29,889 nt of DNA, taken from positions 1 to 29,889 of the forward strand of contig NZ_QSOP01000025.1 of NCBI RefSeq assembly GCF_003436275.1, in the 5' to 3' direction. A program made the translations under genes and the position numbers. Each line of letters starts with the position of its first letter. Position 1 is the stretch's first letter. Source of the stretch: Collinsella sp. TM09-10AT (GTDB taxonomy: Bacteria; Actinomycetota; Coriobacteriia; Coriobacteriales; Coriobacteriaceae). The notes under the pieces were generated by a model, which did no database searches, was not told where the DNA came from, and saw only the letters and a program-made list of their open reading frames with translations. This document shows positions 29,681-29,889 of this stretch, one piece after another.

Positions 29681-29889
29681 AGAGGGAAGCGTATAGGCTT
29701 CGAAGCCTTATCGACGATGCCGACGCCATCATCGTCGGCATCGGCTCGGGCATGTCAAGCGCCGCCGGGTTCAACCATTACAACCGCGCAGGCATGGCGC
29801 GCGCCGGAATGACGGACTGGCAGCAAGCCTTTGGCTTCAAGAGCCTTTTCGACGGCTTCTACCACCTCTACCCCAGCCTCGAGCAGCGA
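29668..29889 (+). CDS. Third sirtuin-fold protein, 5' part only
   Basis: The gene is cut by the window end after 74 codons. GAGGAG (29654-29659) precedes the ATG by eight bases and the start lies inside the end of the second sirtuin gene. Residues 18-35 (DADAIIVGIGSGMSSAAG) form the Sir2 NAD-binding loop with the Gly-Xaa-Gly-Ser-Gly-Met-Ser pattern. The following FNHYNRAG and WQQAFGFKSLFDGFYHLYPS match the SirTM-type lid region (compare AERYGFKGAFEGSFYRWPT in the first gene). Catalytic residues and zinc site lie beyond the window. Confidence 0.8.
   Translation, partial: MPSLEREAYRLRSLIDDADAIIVGIGSGMSSAAGFNHYNRAGMARAGMTDWQQAFGFKSLFDGFYHLYPSLEQR

Overview
The window looks like a gut actinobacterium of the class Coriobacteriia, most likely Collinsella or a close relative. 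This is inferred, not computed, from several things: high-GC coding sequence with AT-rich promoters; Gram-positive style ribosome binding sites with some TTG and GTG starts; a CXXC mini-protein, ferredoxin-like membrane protein and TlpA lipoprotein redox cluster; a divergent second type II topoisomerase pair; a very large Tat-exported protein ending in a sortase-like signal; and a 29-bp palindromic repeat scattered between genes.

Layout. 1-600: a truncated toxin tail and its ribbon-helix-helix antitoxin, closed by a strong terminator. 624-3425: a tRNA-dihydrouridine synthase (minus) and two plus-strand membrane proteins of unknown role. 3500-6754: a fused ABC ATPase/permease with a very large extracytoplasmic domain. 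6976-8822: a CoA-disulfide-reductase-like flavoenzyme with a fused rhodanese domain, preceded by the 3' half of a separate rhodanese. 8894-12875: a thiol/electron-transfer operon (48-aa CXXC protein, 4Fe-4S membrane protein, thioredoxin-fold lipoprotein) divergent from an OmpR-type two-component system. 12951-14198: GMP synthetase without a glutaminase domain, and a stranded C-terminal coding remnant. 14193-19756: a LuxR-type regulator followed by a 1455-aa surface protein. 19932-20492: a hexapeptide acetyltransferase. 20727-25010: the B and A subunits of an atypical type II topoisomerase. 25110-27110: a DUF4143-type AAA ATPase and a flavodoxin-like reductase. 27309-29889: a TetR regulator divergent from at least three consecutive sirtuin-fold genes, the last one cut by the window edge.

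The most interesting region is the right end. The first sirtuin keeps the NAD-pocket Asn/Asp and a four-cysteine zinc site but has Gln where classical deacetylases have the catalytic His, as in the ADP-ribosylating SirTM sirtuins. The second has no zinc module and has Glu at that position. The third begins with a SirTM-like nucleotide-binding loop. They are tightly packed (3-nt gap, then a 13-nt overlap), and the single promoter carries a near-perfect 20-bp palindrome over its -10 box, a natural operator for the neighbouring TetR protein. This suggests a regulated multi-sirtuin system in which an active member may work with degenerate paralogues.

The redox operon and its two-component system share an 89-bp intergenic region with divergent promoters, so the sensor probably controls the redox genes. 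Three identical copies and one decayed copy of the 29-bp palindrome lie at gene borders, and one of them encodes the last residues of the histidine kinase. Several gene remnants (toxin, rhodanese, the tail beside guaA, and an in-frame extension behind the flavodoxin gene) show that the gene borders here have been remodelled. No tRNA, rRNA, CRISPR array or insertion sequence was found, and no gene-free stretch exceeds 300 bases.
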